A stretch of 64,000 nucleotides of DNA from Citrobacter portucalensis. Its GTDB lineage: Bacteria > Pseudomonadota > Gammaproteobacteria > Enterobacterales > Enterobacteriaceae. The notes under the pieces are model-generated. The model ran no database searches. It saw only the letters and a list, made by a program, of their open reading frames with translations, and had not been told where the DNA came from. Each line of letters starts with the position of its first letter. Within the stretch, counting starts at the first letter, position 1. Positions 30,713 to 39,567 of this stretch are shown piece after piece. The translations under genes and the position numbers were made by a program. The stretch lies in assembly GCF_002042885.1 (NCBI RefSeq), contig NZ_MVFY01000001.1, positions 186,001-250,000 on the forward strand, given 5' to 3'.

Positions 30713-31765
30713 TTAGCGATGTCCGTACACGCGAGGGCGGGTGTAATAATCAATCAGGGGAACCGTGATATTGGCCAGCAACACGGCAAAAGCCACGCCA
30801 TCAGGATAACCACCAAAACTGCGTATCAACCACACTAACAGGCCCGCAAGCGCGCCAAAAATCAGACGACCACGGTTGGTTGTTGATGCTGTAACGGGAT
30901 CGGTAAGAATAAAGAACGCACCTAACATCGTCGCGCCGGAAAGCAAATGCAACTGAGGCGATGCCAGTGAGTCTGGCGAAAAAATCCAACCTAAAGTGGC
31001 GCAAACGGCGAGCGACAGCAGGAAGCTAACCGGGATATGCCAGCGAATCGCTTTTTGCCATAACAGCACGATGCCACCAACCAGCCAGGCAAGGTTCACC
31101 CACTGCCAGCCAGCGCCTGCCAGCATGCCGCTGTAGATCGGGTATTGCATCACCTGCTCAACGGTACGTCCGGCATGCAGGGATGTCTTAAAAGTATCAA
31201 GAGGTGTTGCCTGACTGATACCATCGATACCCATACGCAGCGAATTCATATCACCTCCGCTGGCGGTATGCCCGTTAAAGATAACGTTCAGGGCGTCAAA
31301 GAAACCAGGCACCGTGGCCGCAATTTCATGCGGCGGCAGCCAACTGGTCATCTGTACCGGAAATGAGATGAGCAGCACGACATAACCAATCATGGCAGGG
31401 TTAAACGGGTTCTGCCCGAGCCCGCCATACAGCTGTTTCGCAATGATAACCGCAAATACCGTGCCTAATACCACCATCCACCATGGCGCGAGGGGCGGAA
31501 TACTGACGGCCAAAAGCAACCCGGTGAGTAACGCAGAGTTGTCTTTTAAAATTGCCACAATGGGTTGTTTACGCAGTTTAAGCACACCCGCTTCGGCAGC
31601 AATAGCGCTGATGGCAGCGAGAACGATCTGGAACAACGTGCCCCAGCCGAAGAACCACAGCTGAGCGGCGATCCCCGGCAATGCAGCAAGTAACACCAGC
31701 ATCATGATACGCGATGTCTGGCGCTGGTTATGGGTATAAGGGGAGCTTGCTATTCTGAATACCAT
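30713..31765 (-). CDS. rsxD: Electron transport complex subunit RsxD (RnfD)
   Basis: The product has 350 residues and is a polytopic inner-membrane subunit of the RnfD/NqrB family with about nine or ten hydrophobic segments. Threonine in a GDMNSLRMG / [11 protein letters not shown] neighbourhood near 175-190 is the usual site of covalent FMN. The stop of rsxC is immediately before its start, so the two genes abut. Confidence 0.95.
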   Translation of the reverse strand: MVFRIASSPYTHNQRQTSRIMMLVLLAALPGIAAQLWFFGWGTLFQIVLAAISAIAAEAGVLKLRKQPIVAILKDNSALLTGLLLAVSIPPLAPWWMVVLGTVFAVIIAKQLYGGLGQNPFNPAMIGYVVLLISFPVQMTSWLPPHEIAATVPGFFDALNVIFNGHTASGGDMNSLRMGIDGISQATPLDTFKTSLHAGRTVEQVMQYPIYSGMLAGAGWQWVNLAWLVGGIVLLWQKAIRWHIPVSFLLSLAVCATLGWIFSPDSLASPQLHLLSGATMLGAFFILTDPVTASTTNRGRLIFGALAGLLVWLIRSFGGYPDGVAFAVLLANITVPLIDYYTRPRVYGHR

Positions 31766-33883
31766 TTATTCCTCGTTTACAACCTGCTGCTGTGCGGCTT
31801 TCTTTGCCTGAGCGCGTGCGATGGCGGCCGCGACGGCGGCTTTACGTGGATCAACCGGCTCGGCTGTTTCGGCTACCGCCTGCTGCTCTAGCTTGCGGGC
31901 TTTGGCGCGGGCGATTGCCGCTTCGACGGCAGCTTTACGCGGATCAATCGGTTCGACTGTTTCTGTTACCGCTTCTTGTTTAAGTTTGCGGGCTTTGGCG
32001 CGAGCGATTGCCGCTTCCACGGCAGCTTTACGCGGATCAACGGGCTCGGTTGTTTCTGTTACCGCCTGCTGCTCGAGCTTGCGAGCTTTGGCGCGGGCGA
32101 TTGCCGCTTCCACGGCAGCCTTACGCGGATCAACCGGTTCGGCCGTTTCTGTTACCGCTTCTTGCTCAAGCTTGCGGGCTTTGGCGCCGGCAATTGCCGC
32201 TTCCACGGCAGCTTTACGCGGGTCTGTACCCGTGCTGCTGCCTTCACTTTGCGGCGGGTTTTCCTTACGGGAAGCACGAGCTTGCGCCTTACGCGCCTCG
32301 CGTGCGGCAATCACGGCGCTATTGTCAGGTTTTTCACCTGCCTGAATGACCACCGGTTGCAGCGCCTGAGCCTGCTTTTCTTTTACGCGAGCCAGCGCGG
32401 CGGCAATGGCATCATGATCTTTGGCCGCCGGCTGAGCAGCGGCGCTCTTATGGCGTTCAAGACGTGCTGCTTTTTCACGTTCAAGGCGCGCCTGTCGGGC
32501 TTCAAACCGAGCTTTTGCTTCTGCGGCGCGCTTTTCTTCCTGACTAATGGCGTAAATCTCGGCTTTTTCCTGACGGAAATACTGTACCAGTGGAATATTG
32601 CTTGGGCATACCCAGGCGCAGGCACCGCATTCAATACAGTCGGCGATATTGTGGGCCGTCGCTTTGTCGTGCTGTTGCCCTTTACTGAACCAGTAAAGCT
32701 GTTGTGGCAGGAGATCGGCCGGACAGGCATCGGCGCATGCACTACAGCGAATGCAGCCTTTCTCTTCTGGCGTTTCACCCATTTCACTGGCCGAGGGGGC
32801 CAGAAGACAGTTGGTTATCTTCACCACCGGGACATCCAGCCACGGCAGCGTAAAGCCCATCAGCGGCCCGCCCATAATCACCATCTGGTCGGCGGAAGGG
32901 CAGAAGCCCGCATCGTTGAGCAGATGACGAACCGGCGTACCTAAACGCGCCCAGACGTTGCCCGGACGACTGACTGCTTCACCTGTTAGCGTCACGACAC
33001 GTTCGGTGATCGGCTCTCCGTCGATTACTGCACGTTTAATTGCATAGGCGGTTCCGACGTTTTGCATCAATACGCCGATATCAGAGGAGCGTCCGCCGTG
33101 GGGAACCTGCTTGCCGGTCAGGATTTGTGTTAACTGCTTGGCCCCGCCGGACGGGTACTTGGTGGGGATCACGCGTAGGCTAATGTCGTGTGAATCAGCC
33201 AGCACCGCGCGCAGCATAGATATTGCCTGCGGTTTGTTATCTTCGATACCCAGGAGGATCTCGCGTGGCTGAAGAATGTGCGCCAGGATGCGGATACCTT
33301 CGACGACCTGAGCGGCACAGTCCTGCATCAGGCGGTCATCTGCCGTAATGTACGGCTCGCATTCGGCGGCGTTAATGATCAGCGTTTCAATTTTATCTCC
33401 GCCGCCCTGCAGTTTAACGCCGGTGGGAAAACCTGCGCCACCCAGCCCGGCAACGCCGTACTGATGAATACGCGCAATCAGCTCTTCCCGGCTGTGGGAG
33501 CGATAATCGGTCCAGCCGTCTCGCTCAATCCAGCGATCTTCGCCATCGGCGTCTATGATGACGCTCAACTCAGCCAGTGCCGAAGGATGCGCGGTGGAGT
33601 GCGGGGCAATGGCAACAACGGTGCCTGATGTTGGCGCATGGACTGGAAGCATTCTGCCACGTCCGCGGGTTAAGGCCTGACCACGCAGCACGGTGTCACC
33701 CACGTTTACGCACAGTTCACCCTCCGCACCAATATGTTGTTTCAGCGGAATAACGAAACGCGGCGCCAGCGGAACCTGTCGCAACGGCGTTCCGTTTGAC
33801 TGGGTTTTCATTTCTGGTGGATGAATGCCGCCATCAAAGTCCCAGATTTTATTTTTTCTGAATGCAGAGAATAACTTAAACAT
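31766..33883 (-). CDS. rsxC: Electron transport complex subunit RsxC (RnfC) with C-terminal repeats
   Basis: The product has 705 residues and is the peripheral, NADH-side subunit. [14 protein letters not shown] near 146-159 marks the NADH/FMN-binding part. Two [4Fe-4S] motifs, [12 protein letters not shown] and [12 protein letters not shown], lie near 370-420. A charged alanine-rich helix region follows, then about four and a half tandem copies of a 31-residue unit beginning [13 protein letters not shown]. coli RsxC also has such repeats, but copy number and linker sequence differ between species. It overlaps rsxB by eight bases. Confidence 0.95.
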   Translation of the reverse strand: MFKLFSAFRKNKIWDFDGGIHPPEMKTQSNGTPLRQVPLAPRFVIPLKQHIGAEGELCVNVGDTVLRGQALTRGRGRMLPVHAPTSGTVVAIAPHSTAHPSALAELSVIIDADGEDRWIERDGWTDYRSHSREELIARIHQYGVAGLGGAGFPTGVKLQGGGDKIETLIINAAECEPYITADDRLMQDCAAQVVEGIRILAHILQPREILLGIEDNKPQAISMLRAVLADSHDISLRVIPTKYPSGGAKQLTQILTGKQVPHGGRSSDIGVLMQNVGTAYAIKRAVIDGEPITERVVTLTGEAVSRPGNVWARLGTPVRHLLNDAGFCPSADQMVIMGGPLMGFTLPWLDVPVVKITNCLLAPSASEMGETPEEKGCIRCSACADACPADLLPQQLYWFSKGQQHDKATAHNIADCIECGACAWVCPSNIPLVQYFRQEKAEIYAISQEEKRAAEAKARFEARQARLEREKAARLERHKSAAAQPAAKDHDAIAAALARVKEKQAQALQPVVIQAGEKPDNSAVIAAREARKAQARASRKENPPQSEGSSTGTDPRKAAVEAAIAGAKARKLEQEAVTETAEPVDPRKAAVEAAIARAKARKLEQQAVTETTEPVDPRKAAVEAAIARAKARKLKQEAVTETVEPIDPRKAAVEAAIARAKARKLEQQAVAETAEPVDPRKAAVAAAIARAQAKKAAQQQVVNEE
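31769..32224. repeat. 93-bp tandem repeats inside rsxC
   Basis: Units of 93 bp begin at 32224, 32131, 32038, 31945 and 31852 on the minus strand, each coding DPRKAAV(E/A)AAIA and an E/Q/T-rich linker. The first four are near-identical in the helix part; the last is a degenerate closing unit. Because 93 is a multiple of three, copy changes keep the frame. Confidence 0.93.
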
Positions 33884-34454
33884 GTTGTTCCACGGGAATG
33901 ATGCGCACAGGGATGGTGTTTAAATCCCATTTCCAGCTATCGGGTGTCTCGGCTACCGGGCGTAATTCAATACATTGCGTCGGGCACGGGTCAACGCACA
34001 GGTTGCACCCGGTGCAGAGATCGCTCATTACCGTGTGCATGGCGCGGGTCGCGCCCACGATGGCATCGACCGGGCAGGCCTGAATACACTTAGTGCACCC
34101 AATACAGTTATTTTCATCAATGACCGCCAGCATTCGCACCGGCGTAACGTCTTGTTCATCGCCATCAATAGGCTGCGGATCGACATTCAGCAGGGCGGCA
34201 ATTTTTAACATCACCGCTTCGCCGCCGGGGGCGCAACGGTTAATTTTTTCACCCTGAGACCCGATCGCTTCAGCATAAGGATGACAGCCCGGATAGCCGC
34301 ACTGGCCACACTGGCTTTGCGGGAGAATTTCATCAATTTTCTCCACGACCGGATCATCTTCAACGGCAAAACGTCGTGAGGCGTACCCCAAAATAGCGCC
34401 GAACGCCAGACCCAGTAGACTCACTGCGGCAACGGCAATCCAGATAGCATTCAT
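33876..34454 (-). CDS. rsxB: Electron transport complex subunit RsxB (RnfB)
   Basis: The product has 192 residues. An N-terminal membrane helix is followed by a cysteine motif [13 protein letters not shown] near 49-61 and a ferredoxin domain with two [4Fe-4S] motifs, [12 protein letters not shown] and [12 protein letters not shown], near 117-155. It is the Fe-S electron carrier of the complex. It overlaps rsxA by one base and rsxC by eight, indicating tight translational coupling. Confidence 0.96.
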   Translation of the reverse strand: MNAIWIAVAAVSLLGLAFGAILGYASRRFAVEDDPVVEKIDEILPQSQCGQCGYPGCHPYAEAIGSQGEKINRCAPGGEAVMLKIAALLNVDPQPIDGDEQDVTPVRMLAVIDENNCIGCTKCIQACPVDAIVGATRAMHTVMSDLCTGCNLCVDPCPTQCIELRPVAETPDSWKWDLNTIPVRIIPVEQHV

Positions 34455-35035
34455 TACAACTTCACCAAACCACTAAAGCCCATAAAGGCCAATGACATTA
34501 AACCAGCGGTAATCAGCGCAATCGCATTGCCGCGAAACGGCGCTGGGACGTCCGCCACGGCGAGGCGTTCGCGGATCGCGGCGAACAGTACCATCACCAG
34601 CGAGAAGCCGACGGCGGCGGAAAAACCGTATAGCGCCGACTGTAAAAAGTTATGGCCGAGGTTGATGTTCAGTAGCGCCACACCTAACACTGCGCAGTTA
34701 GTGGTGATCAGCGGTAGGAAGATCCCCAGCAGGCGGTACAGCGCAGGGCTGGTTTTGCGCACAACCATTTCGGTAAACTGCACGACGACGGCGATAACCA
34801 GAATAAAAGCCAGCGTGCGCAGATAGATGAGATTGAGCGGAATTAGGATCCAGGTATCAATCAGCCAAGCGCAGATGGATGCCAGTGTCATGACAAACGT
34901 CGTGGCAAGGCCCATACCCATTGCGGTTTCCAGTTTTTTGGAAACGCCCATAAACGGGCAAAGGCCCAGAAACTTCACCAGTACAAAGTTATTGACCAGT
35001 ACAGTTCCGACAAACAGCAGCAGGTAATCAGTCAT
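34454..35035 (-). CDS. rsxA: Electron transport complex subunit RsxA (RnfA)
   Basis: The product has 193 residues, with about six membrane segments and the conserved [16 protein letters not shown] that mirrors RsxE. It is the first gene of rsxABCDGE-nth. The ATG at 35035 gives the E. coli start [11 protein letters not shown] and length; the longer open frame to 35074 adds 13 unconserved residues and overlaps the upstream hairpin. Confidence 0.96.
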   Translation of the reverse strand: MTDYLLLFVGTVLVNNFVLVKFLGLCPFMGVSKKLETAMGMGLATTFVMTLASICAWLIDTWILIPLNLIYLRTLAFILVIAVVVQFTEMVVRKTSPALYRLLGIFLPLITTNCAVLGVALLNINLGHNFLQSALYGFSAAVGFSLVMVLFAAIRERLAVADVPAPFRGNAIALITAGLMSLAFMGFSGLVKL

Positions 35036-35050
35036 TTTTCGGCCTGAAAT

Positions 35051-35089
35051 AAAAAGCCGCCTATTATCTGACAATCTTCAACAGGCGAC
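35051..35089 (-). terminator. Terminator-like hairpin between ydgK and rsxA
   Basis: On the minus strand GTCGCCT (35089-35083) can pair with AGGCGGC (35062-35056) over a long loop of about 20 bases, and TTTTTA follows. It would end ydgK transcripts just before rsxA. Confidence 0.5.
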
Positions 35090-35110
35090 AACAGGTTAAC
35101 TGTAGGGTTA

Positions 35111-35551
35111 TTACGGGTTCACAAACGTCGATTTAACGCGCTGCGATCGTTTGAAGTAGGGCACCAACAGTGCTGCAGCCAGTAATGGGAACAGCAGTTG
35201 GCGCACGGCAAAAGCGTCTGGGACGGGTGAAAACGCAAACGCTTTAATCGCCAGCAACACGGAGATCAGCAGCCACAGAATGTAATGCTTAGGTACACAG
35301 GCTCTGCGTTTGAAAAACGCAATCGTCAGCCACAGTGTGTAATACCACATGGCGATCGCGGTAATAAAGGAAACACCCCATAACAGCAAATTTGCCGTAC
35401 TTTGCTCACCCAGCGTTTTGAAGGTTTGTGGTGTAGCCAGCGCAGTGACATAAAGTAATAACGCCAGCGAAGCGCTCAACAACGCGACTAACAGCCAGGC
35501 CAGTGGCCCAAGTAGCCAGCCTCCGATACGTTGTGCCGGTGTCGTAGTCAT
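35111..35551 (-). CDS. ydgK: DUF2569 membrane protein YdgK
   Basis: The product has 146 residues with four hydrophobic segments and belongs to DUF2569; no function is known. The ATG at 35551 has GGAGAAGAG directly upstream and gives the E. coli N-terminus MTTTP. The upstream in-frame ATG at 35593 is less likely. It sits ahead of the rsx operon in the same direction, with a terminator-like hairpin in between. Confidence 0.88.
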   Translation of the reverse strand: MTTTPAQRIGGWLLGPLAWLLVALLSASLALLLYVTALATPQTFKTLGEQSTANLLLWGVSFITAIAMWYYTLWLTIAFFKRRACVPKHYILWLLISVLLAIKAFAFSPVPDAFAVRQLLFPLLAAALLVPYFKRSQRVKSTFVNP

Positions 35552-35642
35552 CTCTTCTCCAGGTTTACGCGCGCAATCAATCATGCCATTCATTTTGGGG
35601 CAATTATTATAAAGCTTTTAACGTTGAGCGCTACTTTCTTCT

Positions 35643-35858
35643 TTATTGCACGTAATGCCAGACTGATTTAGGTACCTGACCAACATCAAACAGACGACCT
35701 CCGGAGATAAGCTCCGCACGGCGATGGTCTGCGGCACGGTACATATTGATAATGTCGTTATCATCGGTGAGCGTGTAGTTAAGATGGTCGAACAGTTTTT
35801 CCAGACTTTCGAGCGAACTGATTTTGCGGAATTTTAATAAGTAATCCTGAACGGTCAT
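35643..35858 (-). CDS. cnu: OriC-binding nucleoid-associated protein Cnu (YdgT)
   Basis: The product has 71 residues and belongs to the Hha/YmoA family. These small helical proteins bind H-NS and StpA and help silence horizontally acquired, A/T-rich DNA; Cnu also binds a site in oriC. The sequence [15 protein letters not shown] and the [19 protein letters not shown] segment are family hallmarks. Its ribosome-binding site is poor, and its ATG overlaps the stop of a small upstream frame. Confidence 0.96.
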   Translation of the reverse strand: MTVQDYLLKFRKISSLESLEKLFDHLNYTLTDDNDIINMYRAADHRRAELISGGRLFDVGQVPKSVWHYVQ

Positions 35859-35968
35859 AAATGCAGATCCATATTAATAAAATAATACCAACGGAGTAGA
35901 AAATATAAAAATAAACAACGAGCACAGGTAAAAGCGCATTTACGTGCAAATGTAAGAAGAGTGTTCAT
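35855..35968 (-). CDS. Possible 37-residue membrane miniprotein coupled to cnu
   Basis: A frame from the ATG at 35968 runs 37 codons to a TGA that overlaps the cnu ATG (ATGA). The product has Cys- and Arg-rich first half and a hydrophobic, aromatic stretch ([14 protein letters not shown]). E. coli has a small gene called ydgU in this neighbourhood, but I cannot compare the sequences. Only AGGT one base before the ATG serves as ribosome-binding site, so the start is unsure. The overlap with cnu is the main support. Confidence 0.4.
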   Translation of the reverse strand: MNTLLTFARKCAFTCARCLFLYFLLRWYYFINMDLHL

Positions 35969-36149
35969 ACCTGTGAAAAATCAGGCGCTATGCGCGTCTT
36001 GAGCAAGGGTAACGCGCTTAGCGATCGCTGGCAATATGCAGCGGAGCGGGACGCGGCATAATTCGCTTTTTTTGACAGAAAGCGATCTTTTACCGGCAGA
36101 CCCTGCAACTACCAATGTTAATTGTCGGGCAATAAAAGGCTGCGGATGC

Positions 36150-36275
36150 TTATTTTTTCTGCACTGCCGCAACGGGCTCTGGTGGCTGGTAATTGTCAAT
36201 ATGATTGGCAACACCCAGCAGGATCACGGAGACGGCGAGAACAATCCAACCTGTTAATTCAATAAGACGATTCAT
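36150..36275 (-). CDS. blr: Blr, 41-residue divisome membrane protein
   Basis: The frame from the ATG at 36275 codes 41 residues: MNRLIELTGWIVLAVSVILL, one hydrophobic helix, then NHIDNYQPPEP and a lysine end. It agrees with E. coli Blr in nearly every position. Blr is an inner-membrane protein recruited to the cell division site whose loss makes cells more sensitive to beta-lactams. It lies between cnu and ydgJ, as in E. coli. It is easy to miss because it is so short. Confidence 0.92.
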   Translation of the reverse strand: MNRLIELTGWIVLAVSVILLGVANHIDNYQPPEPVAAVQKK

Positions 36276-36516
36276 TACTGATGACATTTGCTTTGATTTA
36301 TCCATAAACACAGGCTGCAAATGTTACTAATCTCTCATTAATACAGCAAGATGATAGGGAACGATTTCTACCTCTTTTTCGCTGCAAGTTAAGCATAAGT
36401 GGCATATGTTTGACTTAAGTTAAAAAACAACCTTTGTAGCGCAATGGTTATTAAACTATTGAGACGTTGCAAGGTATGGTGTGAAATAGGTCAGTCCTGA
36501 ATTGAGAGGCAATAAC

Positions 36517-37557
36517 ATGAGTGACAACATCCGCGTTGGGCTAATTGGCTATGGTTATGCCAGCAAAACCTTCCATGCCCCACTGATTGTGGGCACGCCG
36601 GGTCTGGAACTGGCTGCAGTGTCCAGTAGTGATGAAGCAAAAGTGAAGGCAGACTGGCCTACGGTAACGGTTGTTGCTGAGCCTAAGCATCTTTTTAACG
36701 ATCCAAATATCGACCTGATTGTGATCCCCACGCCAAACGACACGCACTTCCCGTTAGCGAAAGCAGCGTTGGAAGCGGGCAAACATGTGGTTGTTGATAA
36801 GCCCTTTACCGTGACACTGTCACAAGCACGTGAGTTGGATGCGCTGGCACGTAGCCTGGGGCGTGTGTTGTCTGTATTCCATAACCGTCGCTGGGACAGT
36901 GATTTTCTGACGCTGAAAGCTCTGCTGGCGGATGGTGTTTTGGGAGAGGTGGCGTATTTCGAATCCCATTTCGATCGTTTCCGCCCACAGGTTCGTGACC
37001 GTTGGCGTGAACAGGGCGGTCCGGGAAGCGGTATCTGGTACGATTTAGCACCGCATCTTTTGGATCAGGCGATTAATCTGTTTGGTTTGCCCGTCAGCCT
37101 GACGGTAGACCTGGCCCAGCTGCGTCCGGGCGCGCAGGCGACGGATTACTTCCATGCCATCCTGACGTATCCGCAGCGTCGTGTGATCCTGCATGGCACC
37201 ATGCTTGCTGCTGCAGAATCGGCCCGTTATATTGTGCATGGATCGCGTGGCAGCTATGTGAAGTATGGTCTTGACCCGCAGGAAGAGCGCCTGAAAAATG
37301 GCGAGCGACTTCCACAGGAAGACTGGGGTTATGATATGCGCGATGGCGTATTGATGCGAGTCGAAGGCGAAGAGCAGGTTGAAGAAACCTGGCTGACCGT
37401 ACCGGGCAATTATCCGGCGTACTATGCTGGCATTCGGGATGCGCTAAACGGCAACGGTGAAAACCCGGTACCGGCGAGACAGGCTATCCAAATTATGGAG
37501 CTGATTGAGCTGGGTATAGAATCTGCGAAACATCGTTCGACGCTGTGCCTTGCCTGA
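36517..37557 (+). CDS. ydgJ: Gfo/Idh/MocA-family oxidoreductase YdgJ
   Basis: The product has 346 residues, as in E. coli. It belongs to the Gfo/Idh/MocA family of NAD(P)-dependent dehydrogenases. The N-terminal Rossmann fold shows GLIGYGYASKTFHAP at 8-22; the EAGKHVVVDKPFT segment carries the family Lys-Pro pair near residue 93. The substrate is unknown. The ATG at 36517 is preferred over 36502 for agreement with E. coli and an upstream GAGAGG. It is convergent with add, with a REP pair between. Confidence 0.93.
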   Translation: MSDNIRVGLIGYGYASKTFHAPLIVGTPGLELAAVSSSDEAKVKADWPTVTVVAEPKHLFNDPNIDLIVIPTPNDTHFPLAKAALEAGKHVVVDKPFTVTLSQARELDALARSLGRVLSVFHNRRWDSDFLTLKALLADGVLGEVAYFESHFDRFRPQVRDRWREQGGPGSGIWYDLAPHLLDQAINLFGLPVSLTVDLAQLRPGAQATDYFHAILTYPQRRVILHGTMLAAAESARYIVHGSRGSYVKYGLDPQEERLKNGERLPQEDWGYDMRDGVLMRVEGEEQVEETWLTVPGNYPAYYAGIRDALNGNGENPVPARQAIQIMELIELGIESAKHRSTLCLA

Positions 37558-37565
37558 TTAGGTAA

Positions 37566-37652
37566 ATGGCGCAAGGCGATACCTTCCTGGCATCGTATCC
37601 GGCCTACAATGAAAACCAACGTAGGCCGGATAAGCGTTAGCGCTACGCGGCA
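37566..37652. repeat. Pair of REP elements (BIME) between ydgJ and add
   Basis: TATCCGGCCTAC (37596-37607) and GTAGGCCGGATA (37621-37632) are the inward ends of two oppositely oriented REP units separated by 13 bases. The outer arms extend to about 37566 and 37652. They sit between convergent stops, the usual place for such repeats. Confidence 0.88.
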
Positions 37653-37661
37653 CTTTACCTG

Positions 37662-38663
37662 TTACGCTGCGGCGACTTTCTCGCGCAAGGCTCGTTTTTC
37701 CTCGTTACTCAGGAATGCCATTTCCAGACCGTTGATTTGCGCCTGGCGGATCTGTTCGCGCGTTAGGCCTGCAGCTGGTGCGGCAATGGTGTACTCGTGA
37801 ATAATATCCACACCCTGAACAGCCGGGTCGTCCGTATTCAAACTGGCGATAACGCCATGCTCAAGGAACGTTTTCAGCGGATGGTTCGCTAGTGAGGCAA
37901 CGGTGCTGGTCTGAATGTTTGATGTCAGGCAGGATTCGATGCCGATACGGTGCTCGGCGAGGTAATCCATCAACGCACGATCTTCAACGGCTTTAACGCC
38001 GTGACCAATACGCTCAGCGCCTAGCTCTTTAATGGCCTGCCAGATGCTTTCTGGTCCCGCGGCTTCGCCCGCATGCACGGTAATACGCCAGCCGGCGTCG
38101 CGTGCCTGGTTGAAGTGAGATAGGAACAGGCTGCCCGGGAACCCCAGTTCGTCACCGGCCAAATCCAGCGCCGTAATATGGTCTCGGTGGGCTAACAGCG
38201 CATCCAGTTCCTGCAAGCAGGCGGCTTCGCCAAAAGTACGGCTCATAATGCCAATTAAGCGTGCTTCGACGCCAAAGGTCTTGCAGCCCTCGCGTACGCC
38301 TGCGATGACGGCTTCAACCACACCTGCAACCGGGAGCTGATGCGCCATCGCCATGTAGCCTGGGGAAAAACGCAGTTCAACATAGTGCAGGCCGTTACGT
38401 GCTGCGTCCTCAATATTTTCAAATGCCACGCGACGACACGCATCCAGCGAGGCCAGTACCTTCACGCCCCAGTCGAGCTTGGATAAAAAACTCACTAAAT
38501 CTGGCTCAGTTGATGTGACTTGCACATGAGGGATCAGCGTTTCCAACGTTTGTGCCGGAAGCGTTAAGTTGAACTGACGGCCCAGATCCAGGATCGTTTG
38601 TGCACGGATGTTACCATCAAGGTGGCGATGGACGTCGGTCAGGGGGAGGGAAGTATCAATCAT
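37662..38663 (-). CDS. add: Adenosine deaminase
   Basis: The product has 333 residues, as in E. coli. It deaminates adenosine and deoxyadenosine to inosine and deoxyinosine. Zinc ligands His12 and His14 (DVHRHLDGN), the TVHAGEA motif with the catalytic glutamate and the late SLNTDDP with a zinc aspartate are present. The ATG at 38663 gives the E. coli N-terminus; the open frame extends 36 more codons without family similarity. It connects functionally with punC/punR at 4.5-6.8 kb. Confidence 0.97.
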   Translation of the reverse strand: MIDTSLPLTDVHRHLDGNIRAQTILDLGRQFNLTLPAQTLETLIPHVQVTSTEPDLVSFLSKLDWGVKVLASLDACRRVAFENIEDAARNGLHYVELRFSPGYMAMAHQLPVAGVVEAVIAGVREGCKTFGVEARLIGIMSRTFGEAACLQELDALLAHRDHITALDLAGDELGFPGSLFLSHFNQARDAGWRITVHAGEAAGPESIWQAIKELGAERIGHGVKAVEDRALMDYLAEHRIGIESCLTSNIQTSTVASLANHPLKTFLEHGVIASLNTDDPAVQGVDIIHEYTIAAPAAGLTREQIRQAQINGLEMAFLSNEEKRALREKVAAA

Positions 38664-39106
38664 GGTCGCACTCGTGTATTTAGGTAAAGTGCAGGCCATT
38701 ATACAACAGAAAAATGTTCCTCTAAAAACTTTAAAAAAAGCAGTGCAGAGTTCGGGGTTATGGGGAAGCAAGCATCGCCAAATTGTTGACCATGCTGTTA
38801 GCGTACCAACAGAGTGGTGTTCCGACTCCCTGATCCTTGAGAACGTATCACGATGCTTTTTGCCTTGCGGTGGTAAGACGGGCGTAAAGTAAGCAATAAC
38901 GCATTTCCTGCAGCATGTGTGTAATAAAATGATTTTAATTTAAGATTATTTACCTCGTTTTTATTTAATTACTGTCTGTCAGTGTTATTTCATTCGGATA
39001 TTTATTGAATAACATTGCTAATAGCGAAAAATGGACACTTTCCAGTTTATGAATGTGCTGCGAGGTATGTTATAAAAACACAATAACGACTGAGGGTATT
39101 AATAAA
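38664..39106. other. A/T-rich spacer between add and the PliG-like gene
   Basis: This 443-bp stretch contains the add promoter on its left side. The right half is markedly A/T-rich (for example TTTAATTTAAGATTATTTACC near 38935) and marks the boundary of an accessory insertion. I see no credible gene or structured RNA in it. Confidence 0.4.
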
Positions 39107-39523
39107 GTGAAAAGTGTAAAGCTAATTGTCAGTACAATGTTCTGTGGAAGTTTGCTGCTGGCAACTGTGCCTGCGCATGCGGCGTATAAAGCGGATGAAA
39201 CGCATGTAATCCAGTTTAAGAAAGGTACCAGTGGCGCAGATATCAAGGGGACAATTACGGGTGATAAAACAAAAGATTATACGTTTGTCGCCAAAAAAGG
39301 GCAGACCATGCAAGCAGTTCTGAAAAGCGCCTGGCCTCATCCTTTCATGAGTATTATTGCACCGGGCGAACAATTCATTTTTGATGGCATGATGAGTGGT
39401 GACACTTATAAAAATACGCTGCCTGCCAGCGGTAAGTATACCATCAGAATATATCAAAAAGGCGCGGCGAAGGATGAGGGGAAAACCAACGCATTCCAGC
39501 TGCACATGAAAATTACCAACTGA
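39107..39523 (+). CDS. PliG-like periplasmic lysozyme inhibitor
   Basis: The product has 138 residues with a signal peptide ending VPAHA (residue 25). The mature part resembles PliG (E. coli YcgK), the periplasmic inhibitor of goose-type lysozyme: IQFKKGTSGADIKGTITG, then DYTFVAKKGQ near 58-66 and LPASGKYTIRI at 105-115 align in the same order and spacing as my recollection of PliG. The start is a GTG at 39107 with GAGGG about ten bases upstream; an in-frame ATG at 39053 would put 18 residues before the signal peptide. It lies in a block absent from E. coli K-12 between add and malY. The inhibitor role is inferred. Confidence 0.7.
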   Translation: MKSVKLIVSTMFCGSLLLATVPAHAAYKADETHVIQFKKGTSGADIKGTITGDKTKDYTFVAKKGQTMQAVLKSAWPHPFMSIIAPGEQFIFDGMMSGDTYKNTLPASGKYTIRIYQKGAAKDEGKTNAFQLHMKITN

Positions 39524-39529
39524 TCATGA

Positions 39530-39560
39530 GGAAAAGATCGCCCTGGTGGTGATCTTTTCC
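39530..39560. terminator. Bidirectional terminator between the PliG-like gene and the diguanylate cyclase
   Basis: GGAAAAGATC (39530-39539) and GATCTTTTCC (39551-39560) form a 10-bp stem that can be extended inward, followed by TTTGC. It separates two convergent accessory genes. Confidence 0.75.
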
Positions 39561-39567
39561 TTTGCTA

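Noticed and set aside
31769..32224. Regular repeats that might suggest a CRISPR array.
   Set aside because: The 93-bp units are contiguous coding repeats in frame with rsxC, without spacers, and no cas gene is near.
31976..32944. A 322-codon plus-strand open frame, with others nearby, opposite rsxC.
   Set aside because: It is a mirror of the alanine/lysine-rich repeats and Fe-S region of rsxC, whose codon bias leaves the opposite strand free of stops. No ribosome-binding site and no family resemblance.
35981..36214. A 77-codon minus-strand frame upstream of cnu.
   Set aside because: It overlaps blr in another frame, and blr matches a known protein closely.
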